Of a stretch of DNA of 64,000 bases, positions 40,168 through 52,162 are shown piece by piece. How positions within the stretch are numbered: the first letter of the stretch is position 1; each line of letters begins with the position of its first letter. Source of the stretch: Emiliania huxleyi CCMP1516 (Eukaryota > Haptophyta > Isochrysidales > Noelaerhabdaceae); contig NW_005200011.1 in the NCBI RefSeq assembly GCF_000372725.1, positions 868,023 through 932,022 of the forward strand. The letters run 5' to 3'. Position numbers and translations under genes: made by a program. The notes below the pieces were generated by a model. The model saw only the letters and a list, made by a program, of their open reading frames with translations. It had not been told where the DNA came from and did no database searches.

Positions 40168-40915
40168 ATGCCCTCTTCCTTCGACACGCTCTTCGGCCCA
40201 CCCCCGCCCTCTTCAGGTCCCCCGCGCCACGCCACCACCAAGAGTTCCGGCATTTTCGGCGCTGCGCCGGCGCCCGCGCCGCGCCCGCGCTCGGCTTCGC
40301 GCCCACGTGACTCTGGCATCTTCAGCGGCGGGCCTGCGCCGGCGCGGGCGCGCCAACCGCTCGCGGCCAAGCCTCGCGACGTCCTTGTCCTCGACCAAGG
40401 CTCCTACCGGCCCACCTCCGCCGAACGCAAGGACTCGACGCGGCTCGACCCTGTTGCGTGCCGCACCGCCGGCGCCCCGCGGGAGAAGGAGCTCACCAAG
40501 GAGCTGCCCGGCTTGCCTCTTCGCCCGCGCAACGGTGCGGTGGGCCGCAACCTGAGCACGTCGGCTGAGGGCGGCGTCTTTGGCGGCGGGCCTGCGCCCG
40601 TGCCGAAACCATACACGGTGGAGGCTCTTCTCGCGCAACACTCGCCCTCGCATCCACCTCACCCACGCATGCCGGTGCGCAGGTGCCATCCTCGATCTCG
40701 AGGCGCAACGCAAGCAGCGTCTTCTCGTGAGCGCCGTGCCCGACTGGCGCCTCTCCCGCAGCAGCTTCGCGGGACGCGGAGTCCGGTCATTGTACCCGCT
40801 CGCTGTGTGCGCCGGGGGCGGCTGGCGGTGCGGGCCCAGGCGACGCGCGAGTGAATGCCGGCTATGGCGCCGCCTCCCTTCCATGACCGGGACGTACTGT
40901 ATTCCCGACGTACCA
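40168..40915 (+). CDS. Hypothetical protein with [SG]G[IV]F..GPAP repeats
   Basis: Starts MPSSFDTLFGPPPPSSGPP. Three copies of a short motif occur: SGIFGAAPAPAP, SGIFSGGPAPAR and GGVFGGGPAPVPKP, separated by ~25 and ~90 residues with a conserved-looking segment DVLVLDQGSYRPTSAERKDS between. After YTVEALLAQ a likely intron ends at TGCGCAG (~40,682) and a new frame reads AILDLEAQRKQRLLVSAVPD then WRLSRSSFAGRGVR, with stop near 40,915. The donor could not be fixed. Family not recognised; the FG/GPAP motifs suggest an unstructured scaffold. Confidence 0.45.
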
Positions 40916-41076
40916 TGATATGAGTGTGTGACGCGGGTGGCCCGTCGATCGTGGACTGCCGTGACGATCGTGGATCGAGGAGGTGTGTGAAGGATGCCCG
41001 CCTCGGCTTTTCTGTAACACTACACAAGAAAGAAAAACCTTCCAACAACAACAACCTGCGGGCGGGAAATTCTTTC

Positions 41077-41135
41077 TGGGTGAGAACGGAGTTCTCTGGG
41101 TAAGCTCAGCTGTGAACTTCCCAGTTGTTTGCTCT
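41077..41135 (+). repeat. Split direct repeat A1
   Basis: 59 bp starting TGGGTGAGAACGG and ending GTTTGCTCT, identical to A2 at 44395-44453. Confidence 0.9.
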
Positions 41136-44100
41136 TGCTTGCGCGTGGCCCTTGCGTGCACGCCCAAGCTCGAGCGGCATCACGCAGAGCGAGCTCTGCG
41201 CAGGTCCCGCGACCTTCTCGGGCAGGAGCCCACCTCTCCTTCCCTCCGTGCGCCCAACGATATGGGCAAATCCGCGCCGAAGCGCGCTTCCGACGCTGAC
41301 CAAGACGAACGGCCCGCAGAGGCCAAAGATGACTCTGGGCAGGAGCCCCCCCCCTCGGGGGCTGGCGGGGGCACCGACGGGGCCCCAGCCGCGCCTCCCG
41401 CTCCCGTGGACTCGGCCGAGGAGCTGCGGGTGCTTCGCAAGCAGCTCGAGCGGCTCGAGGCTCAAGCCGCACAGACCGCCGCACAGCCCGACGGGGGAGA
41501 CCCCCCACCGGGCGGCGGCGGCGGCGGCGGCGACGGCGGCGGAGCGGGCGGCAAGGCGGCCAAGGACCGCGAGCGGGTGCGCCCCGACCCTCCCACCCCC
41601 CCAGACTCCGACGCCGACTCGTCGGAGGACGACGTGGGCGGCGGTGGTCACCGCGGCCCCCCCCGCCTCGGCGGCGGCGTCGGTCGCGACGATGCTGTCG
41701 GCGAGCTGTTCGGCGGACACGTGCTCGCCTGCGACTACGACAGCGACAACCCCTTCGAGCGGAAGCGGGGACTGCAGCAGCGGACCTCGCACTACTCGCC
41801 AGCGGCGGCGGGCGACACCGTGCACGCAGAGCTGCACCGCAAGCTCGGGGCCGCAAACCAACGAGAGGTGTGCACCCTCCTTCCCTCCCTCTCGTACATG
41901 TACGACTTGTGCGCGCACCTCGAGCGGCTCGAAGACGCGATCGGCGACGAGCGAGATGATCCCGGAGATTCCCGCAGGGCGCTGCGGCTCGTGCACGAGC
42001 AGGTGCGAGCGGCGCGCCTGCAAGCCGGGTCCATACTCGCCTTCGGCCAGGAGCACGACGACCTGGCGACGCGCCGAGGCTGGCGCTCGCGGGACGGCGT
42101 GCGATTGGGTCGGCAGTCTCTGGCCGATCTAGGCTGGTGGGCGGAGCTGCGCGGCTCGAAGCACGTCGGCCGAGCCATCTGGCGGCCGGCGGAGACTCGG
42201 CTGCTCCACACCGACGCCTCCGACCTCGGCTGGGGGGCGGCCGTCGACCTCGCGCAGCGCCACGCGCCGGCCCACGGCTTCTGGTCGCCGGGCGAGCTCC
42301 CCTTCCACATCACGTGGAAGGAGCTCGTTGCGGTGCGGAAGGGGGTCGAGTTCTTCCTCCCGCAGCTGGCCGGGCGCCGTGTGCTGCTGCGCGAGGACAA
42401 CATGGCGGTGGTCTGGATCTTGACGTCGATGGTCTCGCGGTCGCCGCAGCTGATGCACGAGCTGCGGAAGCTGTGGTACGTCCTGGACGCCCACGACATC
42501 GACCGCAGCGCGACTACATCCGCAGCGCGGCGAATGTGATCGCCGACCGGGCCTCTCGCCTCGCAGTCTCGGGCGACTACGCGCTGACTCGGACCCGCTT
42601 CGAGGCGCTGCAGGCGGCCTGGGGCGAGTGCACGGTCGACGCCTTCGCTTCGCCGGCGATGGCACTGCTGCCGCGCTACTGGGCGGCGGGAGCGATCGCG
42701 GGCGCGGAGGCGGTCGACGCCTTCTCGCAGGAGTGGCGAGGCGAGCAGGTGTGGGCCCACCCGCCGCCCGGCTTGCTGCTGCAGCTGGTGCAGCTGCTCG
42801 AGGAGACGGGCGCCTCGGCGCACGTCTGCGCGCCGCACTGGCCAAGCGCGGCGTGGTACCCACTGCTCCTCGAGCTCAGCTCGGAGCACGTGGTGCTGCC
42901 ACCGGGCTCTCTCGAGCGCGTGGCAGCGGACGCCCCGCCGCGGCTGGCGTCGTGGCCGGTGGCAGTCTTCCGCGTCAGCGGCGCTACTCGATGAGCCTCC
43001 GCTCGGCGCGGCACTCGCCCTTCGCCAGACTGGCGTCGGAAGTCGGCGCATGGCGGGGCGGCAGCACCGCCATGCGCCTCGCGGCGTCGGCGCGGGAGGA
43101 CTCCACCACCGAGGGCTACGCGCGACATTGGCGCGAGTTTGAGGGGTGGTGCGACGAGGAGGGCCTCGACCCGCTGCCCGCCACCCCGCAGATGATCTTC
43201 GCCTACGTCGGCGCGCTGGCCGAGAAGGGGACGATCGCTGCGAGCAGCCTCCAGCCCTACCTCTCGGCCATCAACTCGTACCACGCCGACTACGGCTTCG
43301 ACAAGCCTGCCCTCGGCCACCTCGTGACCGCGGCGCGCCGGGGCATGGCGCGGGGCCAGGCTCGCTGCGACACGCGAGACACGCGTGTCCCTATGCCGGC
43401 GGCGGTGGCGGCGCGTATCCTCCACGCCACCCTCGCAGCCCTGCCCTCTCTCGCGGCGAGGCAGGGCTCGCGAGGCGCAGCCGACTTCCTCCGGAGGCGC
43501 TACGCCTTCGTCCTCTCCTTCGTCTTCATGGGGCGGCAAGACACCTCGACCGGTCTCCGCTCCGCCGACCACGGGATCGATGAAGACAGCTCGGGCTTCA
43601 TCTGGCTCCGCATCTCCGAGAAGATGCGGCGCGGCTGGGCGTTCCGGCGCATCGTGCGCCTCCCCCTCACCGCGATGTCCTATCACGGCCACGCCTCGCT
43701 GTTGCCCCAGCTCGGGGAGCTAGGCAGGGCCTACCTCGCCGCCCGGGCGGCGCTCGGGGCGGCGCCTGAGTGGCTCTTCCAGCTGCCCGGCGAGCGGCGG
43801 CCGCTGACGCGCCACATGGCGGGCTGGGTGAGCGAGACGCTCGACGAGGAGGGCGTGCGGGCTCCGGCCGGCTTCGTCTACCTCGGCCACTCGCTGCGCT
43901 CTGGCGGCTCGAGCGCCGCGGAGGCCATCCGAGTGCCCCGCTTTCGGGGCAACTGGCTCGGCGGCTGGTCTCAGAATGGCCGGACGCGCGAGCTCCACTA
44001 CATGGACCCGTCGGTGCTGCCGTCGCCCGAGGCCTACGAGCTGCTCGGCTGGCTCCTGGACGGATCCTACCAGGCGCTTCCACCGTCGTGGGAGCGCCGC

Positions 44101-44192
44101 CGCGGCGCTGCTGACACAGCGGAGCCCGGCGAGCCGACGAGCTAGCTCCCTCGTCACACACGCGCACGGACGCATGGAGATCCGCGCGCGTG

Positions 44193-44241
<49 letters not shown>

Positions 44242-44355
44242 ACTCCATACGCGAGCCCGCTCTCGCTCCGCCGCTCGTGCGCCCCGCGCGCATGTCGGCC
44301 TTCTCATGCCTCCGGCCTCCGAGCGCCCACCTCGGGCGCTCGGGCGGTTGGGGAT

Positions 44356-44383
44356 GGCATATCGGTTCCCTGGGCGTTCACTA
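44356..44383 (+). repeat. Split direct repeat B1
   Basis: 28 bp from GGCATATCGGTTCC to GTTCACTA, identical to B2. Confidence 0.9.
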
Positions 44384-44394
44384 GCGCTCGCTTG

Positions 44395-44453
44395 TGGGTG
44401 AGAACGGAGTTCTCTGGGTAAGCTCAGCTGTGAACTTCCCAGTTGTTTGCTCT
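44395..44453 (+). repeat. Split direct repeat A2
   Basis: Identical to A1 over 59 bp. Confidence 0.9.
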
Positions 44454-44519
44454 CCCTCCCTCCCTTACCCTGTTCATGACTTGCTAGCGGGACCTGAGTA
44501 TTGTATAAAAATACTGTAA

Positions 44520-44547
44520 GGCATATCGGTTCCCTGGGCGTTCACTA
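44520..44547 (+). repeat. Split direct repeat B2
   Basis: Identical to B1; marks the right end of the element, about 50 bp before the mannosidase start codon. Confidence 0.9.
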
Positions 44548-44598
44548 CCCTGGGAGCGCGCTTGTTTGGATTCTTGCGTTGGATGCTGGCGGCTGGTC

Positions 44599-46787
44599 AT
44601 GGCGTGTTTGGTTTTGACCGCCGCCCTCGCGATCCCTGGCGCTACGACTGACGGCGAGTGCGCGGCCGAAGACGCCCCCCCCGCCGTCGTTCGGCGCGGC
44701 GCTCAGGTCGAGCGACAGAATGCGACTCGATCCGCATTCCTGCATGCGTGGCGAAGCTGTGAGACACGCCCTCGCTATCCACCCCGCGCGCCCACTCATC
44801 CAGCCGCGCGCCGCCGCCGCCGTCGTCCACCGGCCGCCAACCGGCCGCCGATCACCTGCGCGCCCGCTCATTCCGCACCACCGCCGGCAGATGCGACTTA
44901 CGCCTGGGGCCAGGACGAGGTGAATCCGGTCTCGCGGCTGGCCGTCTCGTCCTTTGGGATGGGCCTGACGCTGGTCGACTCGCTCGACACCATGCATCTG
45001 ATGGGGCTCTCCGAGGAGTTTGCGGCGGCGGTCGCCTGGGTGCGAACGAGGCTGCGCTTCGGTGAGCAGGAGGAGATCAACGTGTTTGAGGCGCGCGCAC
45101 GCCTACCCGCCCGACCACCCAGCCGCCCGACGCCCCGCCCGACCGCCGACCTCCCGGCGCGCCTCTCCGCCGCCCGCAGGTAACGATCCGCGTGCTGGGC
45201 GGCCTGCTGTCTGCGTACGAGCTCTCTGGAGAGAGGAGCGTACTCGACGCGGCGGACGAGCTCGGCCAGCGCCTCGTCTTCGCCTTTGACTCGCCGACGG
45301 GGCTGCCGTACGGGACCGTCGGGCTCAAGTCGAGGAAGCGGTACAACCCGACGTGGTCGCGAGGCGCGCCGCGTGGGCACCTCCTCCTCCCCCTCCCCCC
45401 CCTCCGCCCTGTCCTGCAGCCCTGCCAGGGAAGACGCACCCCCTCTGGCGCGGCGGACAGGCGCGTCGACTGTCGCCGAGGTTGCGACGCTGCAGGTCGA
45501 GTTCCGCGCCCTCTCGAGGCACGCACGCAGGCCCGTCGACGAGGCGGGGAGGGGGGAAGCAGACTCACCCGACCTTTGCTGTTCGCTGCTGCTAGGCACA
45601 CGCGCAAGCCTGTCTACGAGGCCGTCGCGCAGCGCGTGATGGCCCACCTCCGAGAGATGAGCCGTCCGTCGGCGCTGCCTCGAGGCGTGTCTGCCCGAGG
45701 CGGACCCTAGGCCGCCCGTGCGGACAGCGTCTCTTGACGCCCCCTCCCGTGACCAGGCCTCTACCCCACGATGATCTCGCCCGTGAGCGGCGAGTTCGCT
45801 TCGAGCGACCTGACCCTCGGCGCCCGCGCGGACTCGGCCTACGAGAACCCCGCTCAAGCGGTGCTATTTGGTATTAGTTATTAATTAGTAGCCTGTCATG
45901 ATTAGGCCTACGAGTACCTGCTCAAGCAGTGGCTGATGAGCAGCCGCACCGACAGCCGCGTGGCGCAAATGTACACCGAGTCGGTCGCGGCCATCACGGC
46001 GCATCTCGTCCGGGAGGGCGGGCTGGCGCGCTGCGCAAACTGCACATACATCGGCCGGTGGAACTTTCGGACGAAGCGGTACGAGGACAAGATGGACCAC
46101 CTGGTCTGCTTTGTGCCCGGCATGCTCGCGCTCGGAGCGCACTCGGGCATCCACGGCGTGCGGGGCGGCGCGGCGGCTCGCGCGACGATGGCCCTCGCGG
46201 AGCAGCTGATGGAGACGTGCTACCGCATGTACTCGGACCAGCCGACGGGTCTCGCGCCCGAGATTGCCGAGCTGAGGGAGGGGACGAGCCGCGTGGCCGC
46301 CGACAGCGGCGCGAGGCACAACTTGCTGCGCCCCGAGACGGTCGAGTCGCTCTTTGTCTTGTGGTGGGTCACAGGCGACGAAAAGTACCGCGACTGGGGG
46401 TGGCACATCTTCGTGGCCTTCGAGCGGCTCTGCCGGCTGCAGGACGGCGGCTACTCGGGGCTGAAGGACGTGACGGACCGGCACGGCGGCGGGCACAACG
46501 GGAAGATGGAGTCCTTCTTCCTCGCGGAGACGCTCAAGTACCTCTGGCTGCTCTTCGGAGACGGGACGGAGGTGCCGCTGGACGAGTACGTCTTCAACAC
46601 CGAGGCGCACCCACTGCGCATCCACGAGGACTACCGCTTCGGCTCGCGCTTCGGCTCGCTCCCTCTCGCCGAAGACCTCGCCAACGACTCCCCCGAGCGG
46701 CCCCTGTTTGACCAGAGTGTGCGCGCGCGCGTCGCCGACCGCGCGGAGCTGCTGGCGAGAACCTTTCCGGCCGCGGCCGAGACGTGA
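44599..46787 (+). CDS. Class I alpha-1,2-mannosidase (GH47), seven exons
   Basis: Exons 44599-44758, 44891-45090, 45180-45363, 45461-45518, 45596-45660, 45757-45836 and 45906-46787 join without frame conflict to 542 residues. After a signal peptide (MACLVLTAALAIPGATTDG) come the GH47 blocks: AFLHAWRSYATYAWGQDEV, VDSLDTMHLMGL, TIRVLGGLLSAYELSG, YNPTWSRGAST, GARADSAYEYLLKQW, DHLVCFVPGMLALGA, LRPETVESLFVLWW, LQDGGYSGLKDV, NGKMESFFLAETLKYLWLLF and FNTEAHPL, the last providing the calcium-binding Thr. The enzyme trims Man9 N-glycans in ER/Golgi. Intron 1 is GT-AG; introns 2 to 6 all begin GC. Intron 6 (69 bp) begins with a copy of the start of exon 7. The gene starts right after the DIRS-like element, so its promoter may lie within it. 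Confidence 0.92.
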
Positions 46788-48020
46788 AGGCGAGAGAGCG
46801 CGTGTTACGACAGCCGGCGGATGTGTGTGTACGTTCATGGGTTGAGTGTTGAGTCTTTTGGGGTCCCCCACGATTTCTTCTCTTCATCTTTTTATTAGCC
46901 TTTTTTTTGGCGCCGACGCGGGGGCGCGACTGATGCCGACTCCGGTCTCCGCGAGCGCGACTGCGGGCAGTGCGGATCAGTGGTGGCGCTGTGGTGGCGT
47001 GGATGGGCTCTGGATCAAGCCGGGGGCGCTGCTGGCTAGCAAACGTGCCGAGCAGGTCACGTTTTCCGACTATTTCAGCATGATTCTCATCGACGATGGC
47101 GATGTGATGTCGCGGGGGGGGGGGGGGGGGCGCGGCTTGGCCAGCTGGTTTGCCCACACTGGCTCGGCAAAGTGCCTCTCACGGGCAAAGCAGTTTGGGA
47201 TCAGCGTTGGCAGGCCTCAACCACTATGGGCAGCTCGGGTACGATTCCGGCAGTGTCGTGGAAAATCTCAACGCCACCACAGCGCCGCTAGAGCTGTCAA
47301 ACGTTACACCTTTGGGCCTAACAGTTGCCCTAGGGTTGGCTGAAATCCTCAACGTTGTTCAAGTGTTCTCCCCACCCCAAGCTGTTACTGTTTGTTACTG
47401 TTGTTACTGGTGTTCAGTGGTCAGCAAGCAGAAAATGCCAAAAACCCCGGGGGTAAACCCCGAAAATACCCGGGGGTTTCCAGGTATTTTCGGGTATTAC
47501 CCGCACTGGACGCTGGGATCGTCGTGGGTCACTGGTAGGCCTTCCTTATTGTTGTTCAGCTGGCCTATAACGTTAGCTACTGTTGTTGGGGAGCCCAACT
47601 GTTGTTCTGTTGTTACTGTTAACACTAGCAACTCTGTTCAGCTCTTAACGTTTGACAGCTCTAAGCGCCGCTCTAGGCGGCTCTCGAGGTGAGCGTGGCA
47701 GAGTACCACAGCTGCGCCATGCTCTTCAACAACTCGGTGTGATGTTACAAAACTAAGCGAGGGGGAGGGGGACAATCCTAGAGAAGAAAGATAGGAAACA
47801 GATAACCCATCTTGGGGATCGGAACGTATCGAAGGACGGCACGCCGCCACCACACAGGGATTGGGAGGACCGCGGCCGGAGATTTCTTTCTGCTCGCGGC
47901 GCCGACAGAGCGACCGCCCGCCCACAGCGCCTGGAGCGTACGACAAAAGCGTTTTTTGCACGCTCAGCGTAACCAGCACACGGGCAGGATCGCGCGCGCT
48001 GAGCGGGGCGCGGGCGGGCG
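46788..48020. other. Intergenic between mannosidase and AP-2 mu, with a MITE
   Basis: A run of 17 G at about 47112-47130, the MITE at 47289-47663 and, upstream of AP-2 mu, unremarkable GC-rich sequence. No gene recognised. Confidence 0.6.
47289..47663. mobile_element. hAT-type MITE, 375 bp
   Basis: Terminal inverted repeats TAGAGCTGTCAAACGTTA at both ends (perfect over 18 bp), and the 8-bp target-site duplication AGCGCCGC directly outside each (47281-47288 and 47664-47671). The interior has TGTTACTGTTGTT repeats and a palindromic AATACCCGGGGGTTTCC block, and codes for nothing. TIR start YAGNG plus 8-bp TSD are the hallmarks of hAT. Confidence 0.9.
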
Positions 48021-50035
48021 ATGATCTCCAACGTGCTGCTGATCAACCAGAAGGGCGAAGTGGTCATCTCGCGCATTTACCGCGAGGGCGCGAGCCAGAA
48101 GACGATCGACACCTTCCGCAACCAGGTGTGTGGCGTCTCGTGTGCGTCCGGCGGTGCGGACGCTCGCTCCAGAGCGCGCCGGCCTGGGGATCTATGCACC
48201 GGTGGCGCCTGGGTGGCGCGGGGGGGGCAGGGGATGTGCCCTGCGCAGCCAGAGATCGCGCAGAGCCTCTCACGCCAGTGTGCGTTGCTGCGAGCCGCGC
48301 CTTGACACGCGCGGCGCCCCGGCCCAGGTGATCGCCAGCAAGGAGGCCGGCAGGCTTCCGGTCAAGGTGCTCGACCACACCGCCTTCATGTTTATCAAGC
48401 ACGGCAACATGTACGCTGTCGCCGTCTCTTCGGGCAACGCGCAGGCCGCGCTCGCCTTTCAGTTCCTGCACGAGCTGATCAAGGTGCTCAAGTCGTACTT
48501 TGGCGACTTTACGGAGGAGTCGGTGCGCAACAACTTCATCCTCATCTACGAGCTGCTCGACGAGGCGCGCGGACCGCGCCCCAGCCGGCCGTAGTTGGGC
48601 CTGGTTGCGGCTCCAGCCCTCTCTCACCGCGCCCTGCCCCGGCGCAGGTCCTCGACTACGGCTACCCGCAAAACACCTCGGACGACGTGCTCAAGATGTA
48701 CATCACCCAGGAGGGCAACCGCAAGGCGATGCAGGACCGCGCCGGCGGCGCCTCCTCGGGCGTCACCATCCAGGCGACGGGCGCAATTAGCTGGCGCAAG
48801 GAGGGCATCAAGTACCGGAAGAACGAGCTCTTCATCGACGTGGTCGAGAACTGCAACCTGCTCATGTCGTCCAAGGGCACCATCCTCCGCAACGACGTCT
48901 CCGGCTGCATCATGGTCAAGTGCTACCTCTCGGGGCAGCCCGAGTGCAAGTTTGGGCTCAACGACAAGCTGCTGCTCGACAACGAGGCAAAGGCTGGCGC
49001 CCGTAGATGACTCGCGCCTCGGAGTTGGGGGCGGGGGCGTAGGGAGGCGGGGGTGGGGGCGACCGAAGCGGGCCTCGCGTGTTGCGGCGGCCGGGCAGGC
49101 TGGACTCTCCCTTGCCTGGCGAGGATATGGGCGCGACAGCCTCCTGCGCCGCCGCCCCGTAGGCCAAAAAGTCGAACCTGCGGCGGCCCGGCTCGGGCAT
49201 CGACATCGACGACGTCTCCTTCCACCAGTGCGTCAAGCTCGGCAAGTTTGACATGGTGATTCGCCGCCCCAGCCCCGCCCGCGACCGCCCTTCAGACCGC
49301 GCGCGCCCCCTCGGCGGCGCTACCCGAGCGCCGCCACCCGGCCGCCGTCTCGACGCCGTCGGCGCGCCGCAGGACCGCACCATCTCGTTTGTGCCGCCCG
49401 ACGGCGAGTTCCAGCTCATGTCGTACCGCATCACCGAGAACGTCAATTTGCCCTTCCGCGTGCTGCCCGTCGTCAAGGAGTTGGGTGCCGCGCCTGCTGA
49501 GGGCGCTCCCCGCTTTGCCCCGTGTAGCATCCGCAGCCGGCGCCTCCACGCCCCACAGGCCGGACGCGGCTCGAGATCAACATCAAGGTCAAGTCGATGT
49601 TCACCTTCAAGCTCTTCGCGACAAACGTGGTCATCAAGATCCCGTGCCCGAAGAACACCGCCATCGCGAACGTCAGCGCCGCTTCGGGCAAGTGCAAATA
49701 CGAGCCAGAGCACGGGGGTGCGTTGTCGCTGCGGCGCGCGCCCTAGTCTGACCCCTCTCACCCGCGCGCTGCCTCGCGCCCTAGGCATCATCTGGAAGCT
49801 TCGGCGCTTCCCGGGGGACACCGAGTACTTCATGTCGGGCGAAGTCGAGATGATGCAGTCGGTGAGCGAAAAGGTGTGGAGTCGACCGCCGATCACCATG
49901 GATTTCCAGGTCCCCATGTTCGCCGCCTCGGGCCTGCACGTCCGCTTCTTGAAGGTCTTCGAGAAGTCGAACTACCAGACAATCAAATGGGTGCGATATA
50001 TCACAAAGGCCGGCCAGTACCAGCACCGCATCTGA
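48021..50035 (+). CDS. AP2M1: AP-2 adaptor complex subunit mu (clathrin-mediated endocytosis), seven exons
   Basis: Exons 48021-48125, 48328-48564, 48648-48992, 49163-49255, 49373-49484, 49559-49717 and 49785-50035 give 433 residues, the usual length. The longin-like N-domain reads MISNVLLINQKGEVVISRIY to NNFILIYELLDE, then VLDYGYPQNTSDDVLKMYIT, and the mu-homology domain WRKEGIKYRKNELFIDVVE, MVKCYLSGQPECKFGLND, FHQCVKLGKFD, ISFVPPDGEFQLMSYR, SGLHVRFLKVFEKSNYQTIK and WVRYITKAGQY. The subunit binds YxxPhi cargo signals and PIP2 at the plasma membrane. AP-1/AP-2 assignment rests on the overall pattern and the C-terminus. Introns 2 and 3 are GC-AG, the other four GT-AG. Confidence 0.92.
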
Positions 50036-51390
50036 ACGTCTCGACGACGCGGTTACGTGGGGGCGCGGCGTTGCCGCGTCGCCCATCGCGGCTCGGTAGA
50101 ATCTCTCACACTGCTCTCGTACGTTCACTAGTTGGTGTGAGGTGTCTGAAAATACACGAACACGTGAGTTGACACGACACATGGCACATGCGAGTCGGCG
50201 GGCGCCGACAGCGACACCACTTTGGTCTTTGCACAGTGTGTGTGTCTGCTATTACCTATTAGCCTAAAGCGTTTAAAGGGTGTGGTGTGTGGACCCTGTG
50301 GACTGTGAGTTGTCAAAAGAGAGGAAATCGGGGGAGCGACCCACCTCGCCACAGACGGTCCCGCGCCTCGCCGCTAAGACGGGTACACGACCGCGGCTCG
50401 TGTGCGTGTACCCGTCTTTGTCCGGAGTGAATACTCCAACGCGCTCGTCGGTGACGGTGTCCTCCAACCTGCGCCACGCTCGGCGAACCTCGACAGCGCT
50501 TTCCGTGGCATGCAGCTCTTTGCGACAGAAGCCTGGAGAGCAGCTCCTCTGCTGCTCACACACTCTGCACAGTTGACACAGCCTACTGTGCGGCTGCCAC
50601 AGCTGTGACAGCGATGGGCTCGCCCTCACTGGCCCTCAGTCACTTGTGCTGCGGCTTGTGTGAGCGACACTGCTCGGCGACTGCCGGCACACTGTGAGAC
50701 CATGGGTGTGAGGTGAAACCACGCTACCAGCGCTTGGTCACATCGGCCCCGAGGTCAGATCCTTCTACTCTGTTGATGACAAGACTTGTCTACTCGCTGG
50801 AGCCGAGCAGGAGGGCCCAGCGCACAACCCCCCTGGTCAACTCAGGGTCCACACCCGTATAGGGTCTATAGTGTATAGAGCGCTCGCGCGCTCTATCCCT
50901 CTCAAATCGATCTAAAACTAAATCCCCTCTAATCTCTAGACTCATCCCTCTCGTTTTTTGCTCTGAGGAAGAGAGAACTCGCGAGACCTCTCTGCGCCTC
51001 GCCCTTGTGGTTTGTGGTTGTGCGTGCACAAGGGCGAGCTCTAAAGGTAAAAGCCGTACCGTGCACTTGTGGAGCACTTGGAGTGCAGTCTGTCAGTAAC
51101 CGCACGCCCAGGGCCGGGGAGCTAAGAAGCGCCCCAGAGGCCGGACGATTGGCATCGGGTTATGGGCTAGAGAGCCCCTTAGCCCTGGGGGGTGCGTTGC
51201 GCAGTGCAGTGTCGAGTGCAGTGTGCGAGCAGCGCAGCGCCAGGCGACCCGTGGCACGCCCCGGGCGGCTGTGAGACGGAGGCCCGCCGAGCGAGTGCGA
51301 GCTGCATCGGCGGCCATGTCTCCCGCAGCCGCGAGCGAGCAGCAGCTCATCGCGCATTTTGCGATGGCGTTTCTTTTTTCTCATCGAGAA
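50036..51390. other. Intergenic; hairpins and one dispersed repeat
   Basis: No gene recognised. A 12-bp perfect inverted pair GACGGGTACACG..CGTGTACCCGTC lies at about 50377-50417, and a TATAGAGCGC..GCGCTCTAT hairpin at about 50870-50900. The dispersed repeat copy at 51114-51198 is in the proximal upstream region of the next gene. Confidence 0.5.
51114..51198 (+). repeat. Dispersed ~90-bp repeat, copy 2
   Basis: Partner of 6710-6800 (CTAAGAAGC, TGGCATCGGG, AGAGAGCCCC, CTGGGGGGTGCG in the same order). It lies shortly upstream of the plastid-leader gene at 51391. Confidence 0.55.
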
Positions 51391-51873
51391 ATGCTCGCGT
51401 CGTCTCGCCTCTCGCTGTTGGCGCTCGTGGTGGTGGCCTCGTGCCACGGTGCGATCGCCCGGCCTCCTCGCGTGGCGCTGCTCCGTCTTCGCGGCGGCAT
51501 CGAGGCCACCTGGACGCCCAATGGTGAGGCCCCGGCTCCCTTTTCCACGCGCGCGCGGCAGCAGATGGGCATGGACCCGGGCGCCATGGCCGGTGGCGCA
51601 CAGCCCGGGCCAGGAGGCGGCGGCTCGAGATTGGGGCTGAGCATGGCTGCCGTGATTTACCTGTGCAACAACTGGACCATTGCCGTCGCGCTCCGGGCGC
51701 TGCTGATGAAGCTGCTGGCGCCGCTCCTGAAAGCCCTCGGTTCGAGGAGGCAGGCCGCGGCGCAGCAGGCGCAGGCCGCGGCGAAGAAGCAGGCCCTGGC
51801 GGCGCGCAAGGCGCGGCTCAAAGCCGCCGCCGCGCGGAAAACCCAGGCTGCCAAGGATGACGAAGAGGAATGA
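51391..51873 (+). CDS. Plastid-leader protein with LRLRGG motif, small basic membrane protein
   Basis: Starting at ATG 51391 the protein begins MLASSRLSLLALVVVASCHG, a signal peptide, followed by RPPRVALLRLRGG. LRLRGG just after a signal peptide is a recurrent leader motif in haptophyte and related algal secreted or plastid proteins. The mature part has one hydrophobic segment LSMAAVIYLCNNWTIAVALR and then a long Ala/Lys/Gln-rich helix (QAQAAAKKQALAARKARLKA) with an acidic DDEEE end. About 160 residues, single exon. Two earlier in-frame ATGs (51316, 51364) exist, but the signal peptide favours 51391. Function not recognised. Confidence 0.6.
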   Translation: MLASSRLSLLALVVVASCHGAIARPPRVALLRLRGGIEATWTPNGEAPAPFSTRARQQMGMDPGAMAGGAQPGPGGGGSRLGLSMAAVIYLCNNWTIAVALRALLMKLLAPLLKALGSRRQAAAQQAQAAAKKQALAARKARLKAAAARKTQAAKDDEEE

Positions 51874-52162
51874 CGAGGGAGGAGTGGGAGGCGACAGTCG
51901 CGCGAGTCCCACTGCAGAGCCAGCCACGCTGGCCACTGGCCGCGACATCCGAGAGCGGCGACTGGCGTCGTCGTGGGCGGGGTCCGGCGTGGCTCTTGGG
52001 CGCCAGTGTCTCGTATCTCTCGAGCCGAGAGGTTCTCATAGAGGACTGGATCAGGAACTCGCGGGCCGCACGCGCCCCCATACCGTAGAGGCATAGCCAA
52101 CGCCATACCGCACTGATTAACAGAAGAGAGCAGGCGCGCCCGAGAGCAGGCGCCCCGCTCGT

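Larger units (their letters stand above)
41077..44547 (+). mobile_element. DIRS/PAT-type tyrosine-recombinase retroelement (fossil)
   Basis: Layout A1 - coding - B1 - A2 - B2, the split direct repeat plan of PAT/Ngaro-type elements: A (59 bp) at both 41077 and 44395, B (28 bp) at 44356 and 44520. Recognisable parts in order are a gag-like region with a coiled coil (~41,260-41,900), a DIRS-type RNase H (~42,190-42,570, TDASDLGWGA) and a tyrosine recombinase (~43,010-44,145, with LGHSLRSGG as the HxxR box). A (CA)n run is near 44,194-44,240. The A copies are identical, so the copy is probably recent, but it does not look whole; I see about one or two breaks. Confidence 0.8.
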
